Assembly: GCF_040436345.1 (NCBI RefSeq)
Contig: NC_133221.1
Location: 30,096,589-30,160,588, forward strand
Direction: 5' to 3'
DNA: 64,000 nt
DNA from: Pagrus major
Lineage: Eukaryota > Chordata > Actinopteri > Spariformes > Sparidae
Shown: positions 46,201 through 58,421 of the stretch, one piece after another
Position numbering within the stretch: position 1 is the first letter of the stretch
How the letters are laid out: every line of letters starts with the position of its first letter
Notes under the pieces: model-generated
Database searches by the model: none
The model's input: the letters and a program-made list of their open reading frames with translations, nothing else
What the model was told of the DNA's origin: nothing
Position numbers and translations under genes: made by a program

Positions 46201-48510
46201 CCTGATATCAATGCAATCTCTCAGTTTTTTCAGAGACGAATGAGATTTTCCTGCTGTCTGAACATACTGACAGTCTCAGATTCTTATTCTAGGTGTCCAA
46301 CAATATATGAAAGGATCCCTACTAGAAACTTTTGTTAAAGACTAAGATATTTTTTCTTTAACTAGAAACAGCTGCTATCACTCTATTCCATCTTCCTCCA
46401 TTTGCAGAAACAATAATTTTATCATAAAACACACTTTCATTCAAACAGGGAAAAAATGAAACTCACCAAACCATTTTGGTTCGTCAGTCCACTGTTTCAA
46501 CAATAAGCATCTCTGGTTTGGTTGAAATAAATCCTTAATTCACTGCGTTAAGGTGTGAACATATCAGAAGAGGAGCCAGAGTGAGGGCGGAGGGTGTGTA
46601 GAGCCAGGACATTTTTACATCTTATGCAGTGAATTACGGGGTTGGTGATTGTTAAAACAGTGTAAAGATAGTAAGTAGATAGTAGAATAGTCCATTCTCG
46701 TGTCTGATGGATATGCAGAGACCTCTTTTTACTCCTGTCAATACAGAAATACATCAGAAATACAACCAAATTACAAATACATTTAGAAAAAAGAAAAGAG
46801 AAACATTGACATAGTTTTGCCCGCAGAAAGCAGAGGATAAATTTTGTAATTTCACCTGCACTTGCATACAGAAACAGATTATTCTAGTACCAACTAGAGG
46901 TGTGTCTCTTCACTGGCATCAAGATTTAGCTGTCAACTATTCGAATGCAGAACGATTCTCGATGCATCTCAGCGTATGGCATCCTCAGTGATCTATATTA
47001 CTGCACGTGGCTACTTTTTCATCATTTAAATTCCCCTTTTATTCAGAAAGTCCTTCCAACAATCAGACTACAGCAGTCGACAAAATAAAAGCTGCATCTT
47101 TTCAATATCTGCACCTCAGTACATAAACATTACAAAAACAAAACATCTATCCATCTGCAGTGCCTTACACGTTTGTTGTAATAATGTTGTTTTCACATGG
47201 CAGCTTTAAGGCAAGGCATCTATTGACTCTGCTGCACACACCTCTCTGAGAGTTAGACAGCAAAGTAGACAGCGCCTCCTCAGATCTTGGCTGATTAGCT
47301 GGGCTTGCTGTAACTGTTATTATTCATGGCTGCAGACGTTAGCTTCAGGTGAAAATGGCTAATGTGATTAGTAATTGTTGTGAGGCAGAACTCAGGCTCA
47401 GCATGGGTCTCGTCCAGTTTGTACTTCCCAGCAAGTTCATAAGGTCCGACATGAGCCCTGAGATGTCTGTTAAAAAAAAAAACTCTGAGCTTTTTATTAT
47501 CACTCGCAGATGATCTCTGCCTCCCTCCGACATACCTCCTACATAAGTAATGTTAGCCTAATGTCCGCCCACAATTCAAAGCATGGGAGCAACATCGTGA
47601 CATAACCAGCTGAGGCCGGACAATCAACATAAGCAGCAGACTCTCGATTATGCTCTGTCTCTGCATCAATGCAGAATCTTCCACGTCCACATTGCGATAC
47701 ATCTCATAATCGAGAAATTTCCACAGCTCTAGTACCGACCATGTAAATAAAATTTGGATGACAAATGAATATGGTTATGGTGCGTTCTGTTGGAAGTTGG
47801 AAGTTGGAATTTCCGAGTCGTCGGTATTCTCGACTTCCAATCTAGAAGAGTCTCACTGCATCTGCTCGGAAAAACATAGATGCTCGCTGCAAAGGGGTGT
47901 TTGAATGGAAAGTCTGCCAACTTCACAAGCAACTACAGCAGCAGATTGAACTGTTATGGGCACTTTCAAAAAAGACAGGAGGAGGAGGCTCCGCTGGCAT
48001 ACTCTCAGAGACTTCTGTTCAGCACAGATGAACTGAATGAAAGTGGAAATGACAACTGCAAAGTTACTTACTGCATGTTTTATAAAACAAACACTTTAAA
48101 GTAAAAAAAAGGTAAAAGGTAATTGTTCACTATGTGTGCCTCCATACTGTTGTGATGTCATGTGTGTTTATGTCGGGCTATGTGGATCTTGTCTGAGTTT
48201 ACTCACTCTTCAATTGCACCTTTCTGTCAGATGTCGTTTTTCCCCGTGTTCTGAGTGCAATTGAACGCAGCCATTATGATTATGATGAGCCAATGTTCTG
48301 TGCAGTGCTGTGGTTCAGCTGACTGTTGGTGGCGTGTGTGTTTGTGTGGTTACAGGTTGTCTGGAGATTGCTGAGGAGTTCCGTTCTCAGGAGATCGATG
48401 GACAGGCCCTGCTGCTACTGAAAGAGGACCATCTCATGGGAACCATGAACATCAAACTGGGCCCTGCGCTCAAGATCTTTGCCCAGATTAGCATGCTCAA
48501 AGACTCGTAG
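40259..48510 (+). CDS. phc2: Polyhomeotic-like 2, short form
   Basis: Six coding exons (40259-40396, 42168-42246, 43527-43638, 44324-44450, 44697-44949, 48356-48510) join in phase to 287 residues. The N-terminus MTSGNGN matches the start of the short human PHC2 isoform as I recall it. HD1 is at about 25-47 (THLIEGFVIQEGAEPFPV), the FCS zinc finger at 84-107 (C84, C87, C103, C107; FCSTVCAKRYN) and the SAM domain at about 223-287 (WNIEDVYEFISSLPG ... ISMLKDS). PHC proteins are subunits of Polycomb repressive complex 1. SAM polymerises and clusters PRC1, HD1 binds partners in the complex, and the FCS finger binds nucleic acid. The start was chosen because it opens exon 2 just after an acceptor. 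The Gln-rich N-terminal half of long PHC2 is absent: no upstream exons were recognised, and the divergent cyclase gene occupies the next 15 kb. Which teleost duplicate (a or b) this is cannot be told. Confidence 0.95.
40400..42160. other. phc2 intron 2, no other feature
   Basis: Intronic sequence with no recognisable repeat or gene. Confidence 0.4.
42250..43525. other. phc2 intron 3, no other feature
   Basis: Intronic sequence without recognisable elements. Confidence 0.4.
43690..44155. mobile_element. Degenerate hAT-like MITE (relative of 58,032-58,421)
   Basis: Shares in order 'gactcacatctagatt', 'aaagagatcaacagatca', 'ttttgatgattgaa' and 'cattttagaatc' with the better copy at 58 kb. The ends are eroded. 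It lies in phc2 intron 4. Confidence 0.6.
45000..45560 (-). mobile_element. L1/Tx1-type LINE ORF2 fragment
   Basis: The minus strand reads WDAAKAVI then RQMIAQSALLK with stops, then HINIPDKASEQTMEQFLNSL and ELPSLGKEHND. This is the stretch between the endonuclease and reverse-transcriptase blocks in L1/Tx1-type ORF2 proteins. It is degraded and lies in the last phc2 intron. Confidence 0.6.
45700..46280. repeat. Dispersed non-coding repeat in the last phc2 intron
   Basis: Includes 'agcccaaatctgttttttgg', 'gaaatgcgattcaaatcgga' and the 'gatgtctggacacaaaaatc' block shared with 10,930-11,110. This is familiar fish repeat wording; the class is open. Confidence 0.5.
46890..47735. mobile_element. 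hAT-like non-autonomous element
   Basis: The left end '(a)ctagaggtgtg' and the reverse complement of the right end 'ctagagctgtgg' form short terminal inverted repeats about 840 bp apart. 'tcgatgcatctcag' near the left and 'gcgatacatctcataatcga' near the right echo each other. No transposase is seen, and the 8-bp target duplication is not clean. Confidence 0.5.
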
Positions 48511-48522
48511 CCCTGCTCACCC

Positions 48523-48536
48523 CTGACACACACACA

Positions 48537-48608
<72 letters not shown>

Positions 48609-48616
48609 AACACAAA
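48523..48616 (+). repeat. (CA)n at the start of the phc2 3' UTR
   Basis: About 40 CA units with a few CAAA interruptions, beginning about 13 bases after the phc2 TAG. Length changes here would alter the 3' UTR but not the protein. Confidence 0.95.
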
Positions 48617-48619
48617 CGC

Positions 48620-51600
48620 ATACACTGCTCTCAAAAGCTGTGACTGGACAAACACAATGTGCTCAGGATCGCACTTAATAACTGACTGTGAATAGAGTGC
48701 AGGTACCGGGCCAGAAGTGTTTGATGGATGTTTTGTCGTGGCCTGCTGAACACGAGGACATCAGCTGGGACTGTTCGACTCACCTTTACACTGATAACTT
48801 CACTGTGACACTACTTCAGGAAAACTTCACCCCTTAGTTTGATAAGAATGTTGTGTTCGGTAGGCTGTGTTGAGTGTTTCATTGAGAGCGTATCGTTTTC
48901 ATAATGTAGTTCTGCACCTTCCCTAGGTTCCTGCAGGAGAGGTTTAAGGTTAGCAGTTGATTTGTTCTAGCATTTCTCACAGGAAAATGCCTGTGAAAAT
49001 TTCAGATGTGCATTTGCCAGTTCAGCCCAACATTTTGGAAAAACAACCCTGTTTGGTGAGGACATCAGTGTCATCTCTGAGCAGAGCTACAGTTAGTCTT
49101 AATCCAGGACTTTTTATTACCTATTCAGGTCCTGCACCAATTTCTTTGTAAACTCTGGATGGATATTTTTGTCACTGAGCAACTCATAAAATTCTTCAAA
49201 GTGCTGGTCGATATGAACATAAAATAACACTGGACAATATACTGTATTTTTTAGCAAATTAAAATGTGTCAAATCAAGCAGGAGCAGAGTAACAAAACAT
49301 GACCGTGCTCTGACCAAGAAAGGTCCCTTCCATTGACAATACAAACCATGACAAATCAAAGATGCCTAATGAAAGTGAAGGAAGGAATGTAAAGCAACAA
49401 AGTGACCATTTAATACAGCTGTATTGCTGCAATATTCCTGCCAGCCACCAGGGGCAGCAGAGCTCACATCTGTCCAGTTAATGAGTGAAAAAGATTTGAG
49501 TGTTTACCTCAGTGGAAGTTTTTCTTGTGAAGTTTTCATTTAGTGTTAAAATTCTTGGCCGCGTGTGTGTGTGTGTCTGTCTGTCTGTCTCTGTCTGTCT
49601 GTCTGTCTGTCTGTCTGTGTGTGTGTGAAAGAGAGAGAGAGTGACTCAGGCCAATTTTAGGGAGGCAGACAATTGTAAAGCAGCTTATTTTTGGGTCGGT
49701 GGTTTAGGCTGGGGTTATAGTTGGGGTAAGAAACCAGAAAACTAATGTAAGTCTGTGTAGTGACCAAAGTAAGTTTGCATGCATGTGTGTGTGTGCATTT
49801 TATGAGGCGCTCAGTGACTGAAATATTGCAGGATATATATTCCAGGAGATGGCAACACAGGACCATGGTGCGCAGTATACTAGTCCTGTATCAGGGGTAA
49901 GATACAGCAAGTCCAGAATCAGTGTTAGACTGGGACTGGAGGACTCCATCAACTGTGTGGAGTAAAGCCATCCAACAACTCAGAAAGACTTTTTGACCTG
50001 AGATGGACCAGGCTTCATGTAGCTCTGCTTCCAGTCTTTGTGCTGTGCTAAAGATGTCCTGAGACAGTCTCTGCTGGCATGACGTTGATTAACTCCTGAT
50101 TTTGGCACAGCACAAAAGCCTATCTCCCTAAATGTCCCACTTTAGAAAACACCTTGATTGAATGGCCAGTTGCTAAATTGTTATAATTTAAAAACGCTTG
50201 GACTGAAAACAGACTTTTTTTACAAGATTTTGGGCGCAATGGCAATCAGTACCATCACACCTACTTCATAAACTTCTAGAAGCAGAAAAACTGTTGTTTC
50301 CATGTCAAGGCTGATTTATACTTCTGTGTCAGTGTCTCTGTACAGGGGCTGGACATAACCATGTGAACACACCTAAAATATAATGTGGCCAGGGACTGGT
50401 GATATGCTGCCCCCTATTTGTTTAATGTATAAATCCCCCAAGAGGCCATTTCATACATATTGCACCTTTAAGAGGCTGGGGGGATGTTGTCCTACAGTTT
50501 ATTAGGTGATTCAGTTCAGATTGATTCATGTAAATTGGCTCAGGCTACTTGTGTTCACTCCTTCATGTGTCTGGTGCTTGTTCATTGTGGACAAATAGCT
50601 TTTTTTCATGTAAAAAAACATTTTAATGCACCGTTGACTCCCACTGATACAACTCTGTGTGAATGAGATTGAACGTTACACAATACCTGATGACTGTACT
50701 CTCACAGGAGCAGTGGAGTCCGTGCACATGGGGAATGGCTGCCATAAGTGCCTATTGTGACATTTTGACGCAGATGTATAATTCAGGCTTGACAAATCAA
50801 AAAGTGTGAAAGCTGTGGATAGTTTGTCATTTCATTCTACTTCTACCAAAGTCAAGTGAGTGTCTCTGCTGTCACAAGAAACATGTTAAAGCTGAGCAAC
50901 AGTAATGATGTTCTGTTGTTTTTTTTATTACAGATGCCATAAAAATGTTTGAAAAGTTGTGTTCCAAAGTATAGTCTTCTATTTTTTTAAAGGCCACATG
51001 TACAATTCATAAACATCATGAAAACTGAAGTGCCCATTTCACGATACCCCTTCAGATTTTTGAGTAATTGTATTTTCAAAAATGGCTGGGACCTGTTTGT
51101 TGAAAGGTAAAGCTCACTGTAATTTACCGGTCAGCATTCAAACACAGTTAAACATCTGCTTTACAATCCCTTTGTGAGCAAGGCTGTCATTTGTTGACAG
51201 TGTGTTCTGTTGGAAGAAAACTGGTTTCTTTAGTTGCAGTTGAAATTTGATGGCTGTGACATCACAAACGTTTACAAGGTGCCAAAAAAATCCTGAAAAG
51301 CATCTGTGTTATAGAAATGACTGCTAGTGTCACTGTATTTAAAAAAAAACACAACTTTGCAGGCCAAAAATGTTTAGAAGCCAGAGATTTTTAAACCCAA
51401 TAATAAAATCATTAGATGAATTATATTGACTGCAGATGATCATTTTCAAACAGCTATACTACATTTGTTATCATTCAGGGGCCTCATTTATAAAGTGGAT
51501 TAATAAGAATCAGTTTTAATCTTAAGTCTGATTTAAGATGAAAAGATCTGATCTCTAAGCAAAGTTACCTCCATATACATATTGCGACAGTACTGTAGGG

Positions 51601-52050
51601 ATGACTATTGGTACTTTCACAAAATATCGAGACAATGAGATTTTGATTATAATCATCAGTGTGGATATAATGACTAATGCTCAGGCTACATTGAACATGT
51701 ATGTGGACAGTTCCTGGAGATGATGTACAGTGGGATATATTTTTTTCACTGGCTACACCTGCACGTCCAGTGTAGAGGTTGTGAGTCACAGACAAAACAA
51801 GACGGTGTGCTCTTGTTTTTTGGGATTGTGTCTTCAGTTTTTGGACCCGGCACAGCGCTGGGAAACTTTCAACTCTCCATGCTGAGAGGGACTGCAGAGT
51901 CTCTGTGGGTGTGTCATTATAAGTGACCGTCACAGTACACATGTTAATATAAATACGACTGCATCTCAAAAATGAAATATTTTTTAAATTGATTAAAATG
52001 AGACATTATAACAGTCTATAAATATTCCAGTGGTACACTCAAGACTAGAC
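48620..52050. other. phc2 3' UTR and gene-poor spacer
   Basis: No further coding sequence recognised. A possible poly(A) signal AATAAA at about 51,402 is far from the stop; where the phc2 transcript ends cannot be decided. Confidence 0.4.
49563..49628 (+). repeat. (TG)n(TCTG)n microsatellite
   Basis: GT units change into about ten TCTG/TGTC units and back to GT, followed by a GA tract. Confidence 0.95.
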
Positions 52051-52057
52051 TCCATGC

Positions 52058-52443
52058 TTAAAGAAGCACTATGAAGTGTTAAAGAAGATATTCAATCTTA
52101 CAATTTTAATATTTACAATATTAATGAGGTAATAATACAAACTTAGACAGGTTTATTTTTTCCATAAGTGAATAAACAAGCTGTTCTCAGAGGAAAATAA
52201 GGTCCCAGAACACTGTTTGAAGCAAGAAAGGTGGCAGGGTCCGCCACATATAAACAAAGTAAAACAGTATAAACTGTGTTGTCCTTTAAGGTCAGTTTGT
52301 TTATTTAGTTGATTCAGTCATGAAAACAAAGAGAGTTTGTTTATTTAGTTTGTTGTTGTAGGCAGAAAAAAAAATCAGCCAATGAAGATCTTTCTCTTCT
52401 CATTAAAATTCATTTCCCAAAACTACAGAGTGCACCTTTAAAA
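52058..52443. mobile_element. Short inverted-repeat element family A, copy 2
   Basis: Starts 'ttaaagaagcactatgaagt' and ends 'aaactacagagtgcaccttt' plus 'aa', forming inverted ends. The interior matches 37,468-37,724. About 385 bp with no coding capacity. Confidence 0.75.
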
Positions 52444-53443
52444 TGTTAAAAACATTACTGTGGTTCAAAACATATAAATAAAATATATGGAATAAATTAT
52501 CAGACAATTTTTTTTTCACAATAAATCAGTGATTTATTCCCCCAACGTAAAACATAATTTAAGAAAAATGTTTTACTACAATTTTACATGATTTTAAACC
52601 ATTCAAGTACAATCCAATCCAATAATGTTTATAGCCATAAGCTCAATAAATTAACTTTTTCTTCATTAAGGCACACAGTAGTTTACATGAAATAAAAAGA
52701 TTCAAATAAATCCCACCAACAGAAAATGAAAAAGATGAACAATCCTCAAATATGCTGAATCAGAAAGAACATGTTATCACATACACTGTATTATATTAAT
52801 TTACCTTACATATAAATTAAGATGAGCTCACAGTGGACAGTGTTCAGTTTAGTAAAAGCTTTTTATGAGACACAGTTGTGTTTTAAAGGTACACTGGGCC
52901 TCCAGCCTGAGTCCCCACTGAAAAAGTGTATCTTTAAAAGTACATGTCGCAAATAAGCATGTCACAACTTAAGAGTTCAAACTATTCAGCATGTTGTAGT
53001 CCTGCCCCCGCCCCAGTCAGCAGGTTTTTTCAATACGCTGCCGAGAGCTAAATACCCAGTGTGACATCTGATGGGACTGATTAGGGTGTGTCCACAGGTG
53101 CAACATGCTCCTGCAGAGCAGAGCAGTTTTACTTCATGACTTGATTTTCACAACTCACCCAGCTGCAGTCTGTTCACTCTGCTGCCGTCTGACAACAGAT
53201 ACACAAGTATCCACTGCCATAGCACCAGACTATGGAGCAGCTTCTTTCCTCAGGCAGTTAGACTCCTGATGTGACTTGATTATTATTTATTAATCAGAAT
53301 TATTATATATCTTATCTTGTATCATGACAAATTAATCTTGAATCTTGCGTTGGGAACTCTGGCCATCAGCACTATCTGTTATAACATTCTCATAGTTCTC
53401 ATAAAAATAGTTCCAATGGTGAAAGAAACACGAGCAGTCAGAC

Positions 53444-53613
53444 GCTTTAAAGGGGCACTCTGTCGTTTTAGAGAAGAAATTAAAACTCAGAATTTTAATA
53501 TTTACAATATTAATGTGGTAATAACACAAACTCAGATATATTAATTCTTTTTAACAAGTGAATAAACAAGCTGTTCTCAGAGGAAACCAAAACTACAGAG
53601 TGCACCTTTAAAA
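53444..53613. mobile_element. Short inverted-repeat element family A, internally deleted copy
   Basis: Both ends are clear: 'ctttaaaggggcactctgtc' at the left and 'aaactacagagtgcaccttt' plus 'aaaa' at the right. The interior ('atatttacaatattaat', 'aagtgaataaacaagctgtt') equals the outer parts of the 52,058 copy, with its middle missing. Confidence 0.75.
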
Positions 53614-53879
53614 TAAACCAACAGATTAGTACATTTTTTGTTTGGAGGTGAAAATAATAAAAGTGAACACACTCAAAATGGAACTCATTGCAAAGCACAC
53701 CTGCATTTATGATCAAAGTAGAAGCAAGAAGTAAACAGTGAACTGATGGATGTTTAAAACATAGGGTTTGGTCAAAAATGTATTGTTTGTCTTTGTTTTC
53801 TCTTTGGATTAAGTTCTGGTTTGTTTCATGATCATCTGACTGCTCTCGTGTGACTGCTGTCTCGGTACAAACAAACAAC

Positions 53880-54465
53880 CATGGAAGTCACCCTTTCCAG
53901 GAAGCCTTGAGCCCTGGCATTCATGTGGATGTGGATCATGTGGATCACCCACCCAAACACCAATGCAGACCAAGTTTACCACATCATGGTAACTGCACTC
54001 CGCAATGGCAGTGCCCCCCACCAGCAGGACAATGCGCCCCGTCACATCGCAAAAACTACTCAAGAATGGCCAAAAGAGCATGACAAAAAGCTCAAGGTGC
54101 AGGGTAGATGCCTTAAGCCACAGCCCACAGCCACATTAAGCTGGAACAAGTCCAATCCATGGAGGCCCCACCATGGATCGGACTTGGCCCTTACCCATGG
54201 AGGCATGGACACATCTGGGGATGTCCTGCGGTGTCTGGCACCAAGGGGTTGGCGGTGGAACCATTCTGTCCTGTGGGTTACCAGGTGGGGCATCCATAGA
54301 TCTGAAATGTTCTGTTACATTCCACAGGTGGAGACCAGGTCAACGCCTTCAGCTCGTCAGGTTCCTCGGGGAAGTCCTGAGCAGTTTTTTGCATCATGTC
54401 AGGGAGCACTGTCCTGTTGTAAGTGTTGTCTCAACACACTGTCACAGGTCAGTCCAACACTTTGG
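53880..54465. mobile_element. Tc1-like element remnant
   Basis: Phrases 'aagccttgagccctggcatt', 'caccagcaggacaatgcgcc' and 'tccatggaggccccaccatg' match the interior of the element at 20,888-21,438. A 199-codon open frame runs through it, but it is in an antisense or shifted reading and has no transposase signature. Confidence 0.75.
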
Positions 54466-54889
54466 TCCAGGCTTAAATATCTGTACAATAAAACCATGAA
54501 ATATTGTACAGATATTCACTGACTTTCGCTGCACTAAATTAGCAAATGTGATCATACAAGCATGCTGCACTAGATGGTCAGCACGGTAAACATTACCTGC
54601 TAAATATCATCATGTTAATGCCATCACTGTTGGCAGCCTTACAAAGTTCCTCCCATGGCTGTAGACTGTTAGTCTTGCTGGGTGCAACAGATCCTGCCAA
54701 CTTTATTTGAATACTACGAATTTCTACTTTTCACACTAAAACTAAACAGTTGCTGTCACACCTGTTTAGTTTTAGGTTTTGGCACAGTTTTAGGTAGTTG
54801 GAGTTAGATTGAAGTGTTTTGTTTGGAGATACAACACAATCAGGCTGTGTATCTGTAACATCATTTTGGGCAATGTTGTACAGCTCGTC

Positions 54890-55219
54890 TGGCATAATTT
54901 TGTTTTACAGCAAAAACTCAAAAATACACTTTTAGCTTAGCAGCTGCAGGTACGATTCTGTCTTTAAAAAAGTGAAATAATGTCTTTTCAGATCAATTTG
55001 GGATGTCTGAGCTCTATGAAGCCATTTCATGTTTTTCCTTGGTTGTTTTTTTCAATTTTAAATCAAGTCCCCATTTACCTTAGTCATGTAGAAGAATGCT
55101 GCAACGCTATTCTGCTGTGATGCTCCAGAAATGTTTCATGGACTACAGAACTTTTCATCAGCATGCGGGAGAGTATATAATGACCGAATGTTCCTTTTTC
55201 GGGTGAACTGTTCCTTTAA
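54890..55219. mobile_element. Short inverted-repeat element family B, copy 1
   Basis: Ends 'cgggtgaactgttcctttaa' after 'gctccagaaatgtttcatgg' and 'gagtatataatgaccgaatg'. The same order is found at 57,221-57,489 and 59,930-60,296. Confidence 0.7.
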
Positions 55220-55563
55220 ATTGCTGGTGAAATCTTTTATAGTCTTTTAATTTTTTATGTACATTCTTTTTCAAAAATGCAACTGGTACATTCACTCATT
55301 CTAGTTTTGGACTGTTGGTCAGACAAAACTTGACATTTAAACATGTAAACTTTGGAAACTGTCACGGCCATTCTGACATTTTAATTAGTCAAGGATGACA
55401 ACAATCATTCATTCCAGATCTCTTTGGTTTTAAAGTGACGTAGATGTCCAGTTTTTACCTACATGACGCTACATCTTCTCACAGCAGATCTGTGGGTGAT
55501 GTCATTCAGCACCAGCACACCCATGTTAATATCTCTCATGCTGCCAAAGCTCAAGCAGAACCA

Positions 55564-55710
55564 CTACGTGTTGAATGTGCGCATGGCATTGTAGCGTTCA
55601 AGCAGCATTCCCGGTGTCACAGCAGCGCTCCTCACTTTTCGCAGCAACCTAGTGAAGTCAGAGGGGAGGATTAGAACGGTTGGGAAACTGACTGCCACCA
55701 CCCAACCCAT
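55564..55710 (-). CDS. Possible terminal coding exon of an unidentified membrane protein
   Basis: The minus strand has a pyrimidine-rich tract and an AG (about 55,711), then an open frame VWMGWVVAVSFPTVLILPSD then FTRLLRKV and PGMLLERYNAMRTFNT before TAG. One membrane helix followed by a basic tail looks more protein-like than neighbouring sequence. The open frame continues upstream to 55,869 without a natural start. I cannot name the family or find partner exons. It could be a relic of a gene lost from this interval, or chance. Confidence 0.3.
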   Translation of the reverse strand: MGWVVAVSFPTVLILPSDFTRLLRKVRSAAVTPGMLLERYNAMRTFNT

Positions 55711-55899
55711 CCACACAGACTCCAGGGAGAAATGGAAAGATAGAGACAGATACAGATCTCTGATGAGGATGGGAGATTTGTGATTGAGGCCCAGCAAGGT
55801 TTGACAGGTCAGTAGTAAAGAGCCAAAGCCAACCCATAGATTTCTTGTTAATTTAATTGAGTAATTCAATATAAAACATCATCAAAACGCAGGAAAAAA

Positions 55900-57215
55900 A
55901 GGAATAGCAGAAAAGACTTCTGGCAAAGTGAGCACACCGTCCATGCTGATCAGAGACGAAACATGTATCCTGCAGCACAATCTTCTCTGAGAGTCCAGCA
56001 GTCCACATCTCTTTTTGTAAACAAGTGGCCGTTTTACATGACAACATGATGGACTTACAGCACCAGCTTACTATACTGAGTTCTAATTTAGGCTTCTGTC
56101 ATTCGCAGGAGAATTTAGCTTTAGGTTGATCCTTGACAATCATTTTACTTAAAGGAACTGTATGATTTATTCCAACTTGGGTTTTATCTTTCATAGCTCT
56201 AGACACAACAAAAAAACGTGAGGAGACAGCCGATCTACTGTTCACTGTCTGCCTTTGTTTTTCATCCAGGTTTCAACAATTAACTCGGTGAGCACAATGT
56301 TATTATAACTGATATTACAGATGATGACCAGAACTATGAAAATTAAATTCAAGCTGTAATAAAGTTTATCTTTCAAGAATCTTTTTAAAGAGTCACACCA
56401 ATGTATGGATCATTTACAGATCCCGTTCATATGACTTTTAGGTTTAAGGGTTCTGGATTTTGTTTTTCGTACCCCTAAGAGAGTCGATGGTTTCCAATAT
56501 TTCTGTTACAATATAAAACTCTGCTCACTAAAAACTTGTTTGAGTTCGGTCATAAATCTCAGTGTGCCTTAAAGCCGCTCTTATTTTAATCAAAGTTAAA
56601 GGCAGCCTGTGGAAGTTTCTTGTTAACAAGAAAAGTTCTGTTCACATTATATGTATCTTTGAGGTCTAACCAGTATGTTTAAACCACTGCATTTCTTATA
56701 ACACATCGCAAAACCAATTGTTTTCAATACGTAGAGATCCAGAGTCCAGTTGTTTATATCCATGTTTGTCTGTGTCTAAATGGCCAACAGTCTCTTTTCT
56801 ACTTGCCTTTGTGACAATATTACTGTGGTTTTTGGTGCATCACCACCACCTACTTTCAATCAGTGGAGCAGCGAGAAACCACAAGCAGCAGGGATGTGTT
56901 GTATCACCCACCTCTTAATGTGAGCACTAGATTAAAACACATCAGGGAGCCACTGTAGGAACACTGCTCCATAGCGCTACTAGTGGTCAAAAACTCCACA
57001 GGGTACCTTTAAATGTGGAGAGAGCGGTTTGTGACTGGACGGTCTCACAGTTTACTAAACAACAATAACGTAAGCTTTACAAAATAAAAGCAGACATGAT
57101 GTTCAATATAACTGACTGACCCAACTCAAACAAGTCTCTGTAAACAGAAATGTTCCTTCACTAAAAAAAAGGTATTTGTGATTTATTTGAAATGCAAAAA
57201 CACTGGTACAGTCCC
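55900..57215. other. No recognisable gene
   Basis: Unassigned sequence with short open frames lacking domains. Confidence 0.4.
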
Positions 57216-57220
57216 CTTAA

Positions 57221-57489
57221 GGAAAAGTTCAGCCAAAAATTAAAACTCAGTCGATTTAATTGCCCCCATGCCAATGTTAAGTCGGGTGAAGTTTTGTTGT
57301 TCAGTTTTTTTTTTTTGTTTTTTTTTACATTTTAAAAACAGGCACCCCATATACTTCAGTTGTCTAGGAGAAAGCTGCAGTGAAGCTCCAGAAATGTTTT
57401 GTGGACCACCAAACTTCATCCAACTTTCCATCAGCATGAGGTTGAGTAGATAATGACTGAATTTCCCTTTTGGGTGAATTGTTCCTTTA
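57221..57489. mobile_element. Short inverted-repeat element family B, copy 2
   Basis: The left end 'aaggaaaagttcagccaaaa' and right end 'tttgggtgaattgttccttt' plus 'a' are inverted repeats about 270 bp apart. Inside lies 'gctccagaaatgttttgtgg' and 'catcagcatgaggttgagta'. This is the best-preserved of the three copies. Confidence 0.8.
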
Positions 57490-58031
57490 AGAATGCTTAC
57501 AGTGGAAATACATAGGGCACAGACGCAATGCTCAAGTAGGCGGTGCAGAGTGGATTTTTTTTTTTACCTGTTACACGGATTCTGTCTTTGTAGCATGTGG
57601 CTTCACTGTGTGCATAGTGAGTTTTGCCAAGTGATAATGAAGCTGGTAATGCAGAGTTTGGAAGCATAGGCTAAATTTACTGATCCTAAAATGAATTACC
57701 TAGATTTTAACAACAGGATCATGGATTAACATTAATCTGATTGATTGGTTTTGATGTGCCATTGTTACACCCACAAAGTGGCTCTGCTGTGTCACATCGC
57801 CTCTGGTACAATCACATTTTTATCTGAATCATTTTTAAACAGATTGTACTTGGTTTTTTAAAACACAAAAATAGACAAGCTGTGTAAAATAGAGATGAGC
57901 AACACAATGCCTGCACACAGCTTTCATGGCTGGTGACGCATTCTTTGGGGGCATGCTGCGGCACACATACTGCGCTGCGTCCGTGCCCAATGCATTTCAG
58001 CCACAAGTCAGAACAATGAAAGTGGTGTATA

Positions 58032-58421
58032 CACTAGGGATGTCACGATGCCTTAGATTTAGATTTTTTTTTAGAAGGTCACAGTTTGATTCGATTCATT
58101 TTTTTTTTTCAGCACTGTCGGCTTTGATATTGTTGACAAACTGTCACATCTAGATTTACAAAGATCAGCAGATCATTGGTTTTATATACTGACAACTGTC
58201 ATTTACATTTTTTCAATATTTTTTTTTTTAAAGATAGGGGTATTCTTAAACAACAGCTTGACTTTATCCTGGCGACTTTTTCAGTTTGTTACAAAGTTCC
58301 ATTTCTCAAATCTGTCCCAAGTAAACCCCATTCCCATTACTTTTGAATTTGATGATTGAAAGTGAAAGCTAATTTCAAATTGATTTTCATTTTAGAATCG
58401 AAATCGTGACACCCCTACTAA
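58032..58421. mobile_element. hAT-like MITE
   Basis: The left end 'tagggatgtcacgatgcc' and right end 'aatcgtgacacccctacta' are terminal inverted repeats about 390 bp apart. There is no coding capacity. These ends are very common in fish genomes and I recall them as hAT-derived. Confidence 0.8.

Noticed and set aside
53923..54522. 199-codon open frame
   Set aside because: It lies in a decayed Tc1-like element and does not show transposase motifs in that frame; no start context or splice support.
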